Source of the DNA: Bacteroidales bacterium
GTDB lineage: Bacteria > Bacteroidota > Bacteroidia > Bacteroidales > Muribaculaceae
NCBI GenBank assembly: GCA_004554255.1
Contig: SFNC01000092.1
Location: 1-7,116, forward strand
Reading direction: 5' to 3'
DNA: 7,116 nt
Notes under the pieces: generated by a model
Database searches by the model: none
Seen by the model: the letters and a program-made list of their open reading frames with translations, nothing else
Told to the model about the DNA's origin: nothing
Part shown: one piece after another, positions 6,075 through 7,116 of the stretch
Layout: each line of letters starts with the position of its first letter
Position numbering within the stretch: the stretch's first letter is position 1
Translations under genes and position numbers: made by a program

Positions 6075-6578
6075 ATGGACGCATTTAACTTCATATTTAA
6101 AGCAGAATGGATTGAGCGCATCAACGAGCTCAACAAAGAACAGCGCACAGTCACAATCATGGCAATTTACGATTACATTGTCTATGGCAAACTTTCGGAT
6201 AACAATTACGTTAACTTCGCCATTTCCTGGATTAGAGATGAGATTGACCGCATGAAGCAGGCCCGCGAGCGCCGCGAGGCCCGCAAAGAGGAAAAACGCC
6301 GCATCGCGGAAAAGCAGAAAAACACACCCCACCCCACAGAGCAACCGGAGGCATCTGAGCCTTCTGAGCACTCAGGATTCTCTGAGTTCTCTGAGATCTC
6401 TGAGATCTCTGAGCCTTCCATGCCCTCCGGGGCCCTAAAAACCAACTGCACCCCGCCCGGCACGGCAATATCCCGGCCTCCACACCCCCGCAAGGTCCCG
6501 CAACTCGGCCGTACCCTATCCTTCCGCGACTACAAACAACTGAAACAGCATCATCCGGGTGTACATAACAAACGCTGA
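6075..6578 (+). CDS. Small basic protein of unknown function with Ser-Glu-X repeats
   Basis: This 167-aa protein is not confidently recognised. Residues 1-56 look like a compact helical domain (FNFIFKAEWIERINELN, then AIYDYIVYGK, then FAISWIRDEIDRM). In pattern this recalls, from memory, the N-terminal DUF6291-like domain of phage and plasmid proteins in Bacteroidota: a W near the start, an AI.DY helix and a closing ID. Residues 57-82 form a very basic, probably helical stretch (ARERREARKEEKRRIAEKQK). Residues 94-117 are eight Ser-Glu-X-like triplets encoded by a 9-bp DNA repeat (about 6354-6425). The Pro-rich rest ends in a basic patch (TLSFRDYKQLKQHHPG). There is no signal peptide or membrane segment, so it is probably cytoplasmic, and nucleic-acid binding is possible from the charge. 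It has its own promoter at 6008-6039 and converges with rpsP. The start is the first ATG after that promoter. Confidence 0.8.
   Translation: MDAFNFIFKAEWIERINELNKEQRTVTIMAIYDYIVYGKLSDNNYVNFAISWIRDEIDRMKQARERREARKEEKRRIAEKQKNTPHPTEQPEASEPSEHSGFSEFSEISEISEPSMPSGALKTNCTPPGTAISRPPHPRKVPQLGRTLSFRDYKQLKQHHPGVHNKR
6354..6425 (+). repeat. In-frame minisatellite of 9-bp units (Ser-Glu-X repeats)
   Basis: Eight consecutive 9-bp units, consensus TCTGAGNNN, encode SEP SEH SGF SEF SEI SEI SEP SMP (residues 94-117). The two ATC units (6391-6408 region) are identical and contain overlapping GAGATCTC palindromes. Because the unit is a multiple of three, copy-number change would lengthen or shorten the linker without a frameshift. 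Confidence 0.7.
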
Positions 6579-6613
6579 CCACAATCCGCACGGTCGCGAA
6601 ATATGGTCAGCGT
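6572..6613. terminator. Convergent inverted repeat, candidate terminator for rpsP and/or the 6075-6578 gene
   Basis: ACGCTGACCA (6572-6581) and TGGTCAGCGT (6604-6613) are perfect 10-bp inverted copies around a 22-nt loop. The left arm includes the TGA stop of the upstream gene. On the minus strand the stem is followed by TTGTT, a weak U-tract, which suits termination of rpsP. On the plus strand no T-run follows. The loop is longer than in typical intrinsic terminators. Confidence 0.5.
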
Positions 6614-6621
6614 GATAATGT

Positions 6622-6642
6622 CTGAAGAGCAAAACTCTTCGG
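6622..6642. terminator. Small hairpin just after the rpsP stop
   Basis: CTGAAGAG (6622-6629) and CTCTTCGG (6635-6642) pair around CAAAA: six Watson-Crick pairs, one G-U pair and a closing C-G. It lies 15 nt downstream of the rpsP stop on the minus strand and upstream of the larger repeat at 6572-6613. It has no clear T-run on either side, so it may be an RNA 3'-end stabiliser rather than a terminator. Confidence 0.35.
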
Positions 6643-6656
6643 CAAGAAGTACCGGA

Positions 6657-7116
6657 TTATTCAGCGGCAGCTTCTTCTGCAGCAGGAGCTTCAGCGGCAG
6701 CAACGGCGTCAGCCTCTGCCTTTGCAGCAGCCTCAGCTTCAGCCTTAGCGGCAGCGAGTTCTGCTTTTTTCTTTGCTACTTCTTCTGCTTTTGCAGCATT
6801 CTTGGCCTGTTCGTCTGCGAGACGCTGTTTAGCCTCTTCCTGCTGCTTTGTGGCCATGGAAACTTTCAGTTTGTCAAGTTTCTGCTGACGGTTGTTCTTC
6901 CATGCCTCGAAACGGCGATTTGCCTCTGCCTCGTCGAATGCGCCTTTCTTGACGCCACCGAGAAGGTGTTTCATCATCAGTACGCCTTCCTCCGAAAGGA
7001 TGGTGCGTACGGTGTCGGTAGGTTCTGCGCCGTTGGATACCCAATACAAAGCCCGCTCGAAGTTAAGAGTGATTGTAGCAGGATTAGTGTTCGGATTATA
7101 GGAACCTATCCTTTCA
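6657..7116 (-). CDS. rpsP: 30S ribosomal protein S16, C-terminal part, with long Ala/Lys/Glu tail
   Basis: S16 is a primary 16S rRNA-binding protein of the 30S body, needed for its assembly. The frame is open to the right edge, so the 5' end (roughly 35 codons) is missing. Reading from 7115, the visible protein begins ERIGSYNPNTNPATITLNFE and continues RALYWVSNGAEPTDTVRTIL, the conserved core of S16. A TTG at 7047-7049 looks like a possible start but is an internal Leu inside this core. The core continues through HLLGGVKKGAFDEAEANRRF. After it comes a tail of about 76 residues (6657-6887) made almost only of Ala, Lys, Glu and Gln, predicted as a long charged helix or coiled coil. Such tails are, from memory, common in Bacteroidota S16 and absent from E. 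coli S16. The stop is TAA at 6657-6659. Neighbours beyond the edge are unknown. Confidence 0.93.
   Translation of the reverse strand, partial: ERIGSYNPNTNPATITLNFERALYWVSNGAEPTDTVRTILSEEGVLMMKHLLGGVKKGAFDEAEANRRFEAWKNNRQQKLDKLKVSMATKQQEEAKQRLADEQAKNAAKAEEVAKKKAELAAAKAEAEAAAKAEADAVAAAEAPAAEEAAAE

Noticed and set aside
6206..6591. Open frames antisense to the small gene at 6075-6578
   Set aside because: The plus-strand gene has a matching consensus promoter, and its repeat keeps the plus frame in triplets. The antisense frames have no promoter and only read the repeat backwards.
7047..7049. TTG as start codon of rpsP
   Set aside because: The frame stays open upstream to the window edge and encodes the conserved S16 sequence before this Leu, so the true start lies outside the window.
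1..7116. CRISPR array, tRNA/rRNA, insertion sequence or defence island
   Set aside because: No spaced direct repeats, RNA-gene landmarks, transposase or terminal repeats were seen. All long frames are accounted for by housekeeping genes and one orphan.

Overview
The window looks like a chromosomal housekeeping segment from a Bacteroidales bacterium. A Muribaculaceae-type genome is my best guess, from the moderately GC-rich coding sequence and the style of the proteins. Three things support the Bacteroidota assignment: the protein sequences themselves (GyrA, ClpC, and an S16 with a long Ala/Lys/Glu tail), the lack of Shine-Dalgarno sequences before the starts, and matches to the Bacteroidota primary promoter consensus (TTTG about 20 nt upstream of TAnnTTTG). 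I see no tRNA, rRNA, CRISPR array, insertion sequence or phage integration signature.

Layout: (1) the 5' part of a minus-strand gene for an exported, probably TPR-type protein (1-259); (2) complete gyrA on the minus strand (429-3008); (3) a 306-bp divergent intergenic region (3009-3314); (4) complete clpC on the plus strand (3315-5855), followed by a hairpin terminator; (5) a small plus-strand gene of unknown function behind a near-consensus Bacteroidota promoter (6075-6578); (6) a minus-strand rpsP (ribosomal protein S16) whose 5' end runs off the right edge (6657-7116). The last two genes converge on a 10-bp perfect inverted repeat.

The most notable signal is in the gyrA/clpC intergenic region. 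TTGGCACG-N4-TTGCT at 3222-3238 matches the sigma-54 (RpoN) -24/-12 consensus at every conserved position, is oriented toward clpC, and predicts a start near 3249 with a leader of about 66 nt. Upstream of it, at about -111 and -133, are two dyads where an enhancer-binding activator could sit. The same stretch also holds TAnnTTTG -7 boxes pointing both ways, and 3097-3135 forms a 39-bp imperfect palindrome. I infer that this ClpC unfoldase gene has an inducible RpoN promoter, possibly in addition to a housekeeping promoter that overlaps the gyrA promoter. The ORFan at 6075-6578, with a 9-bp coding minisatellite, is the other element I cannot explain from known families.

Functionally the genes are only loosely linked: DNA supercoiling (GyrA), regulated proteolysis (ClpC with ClpP) and translation (S16). 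All promoter, operator and hairpin calls are by eye and have no experimental support here.
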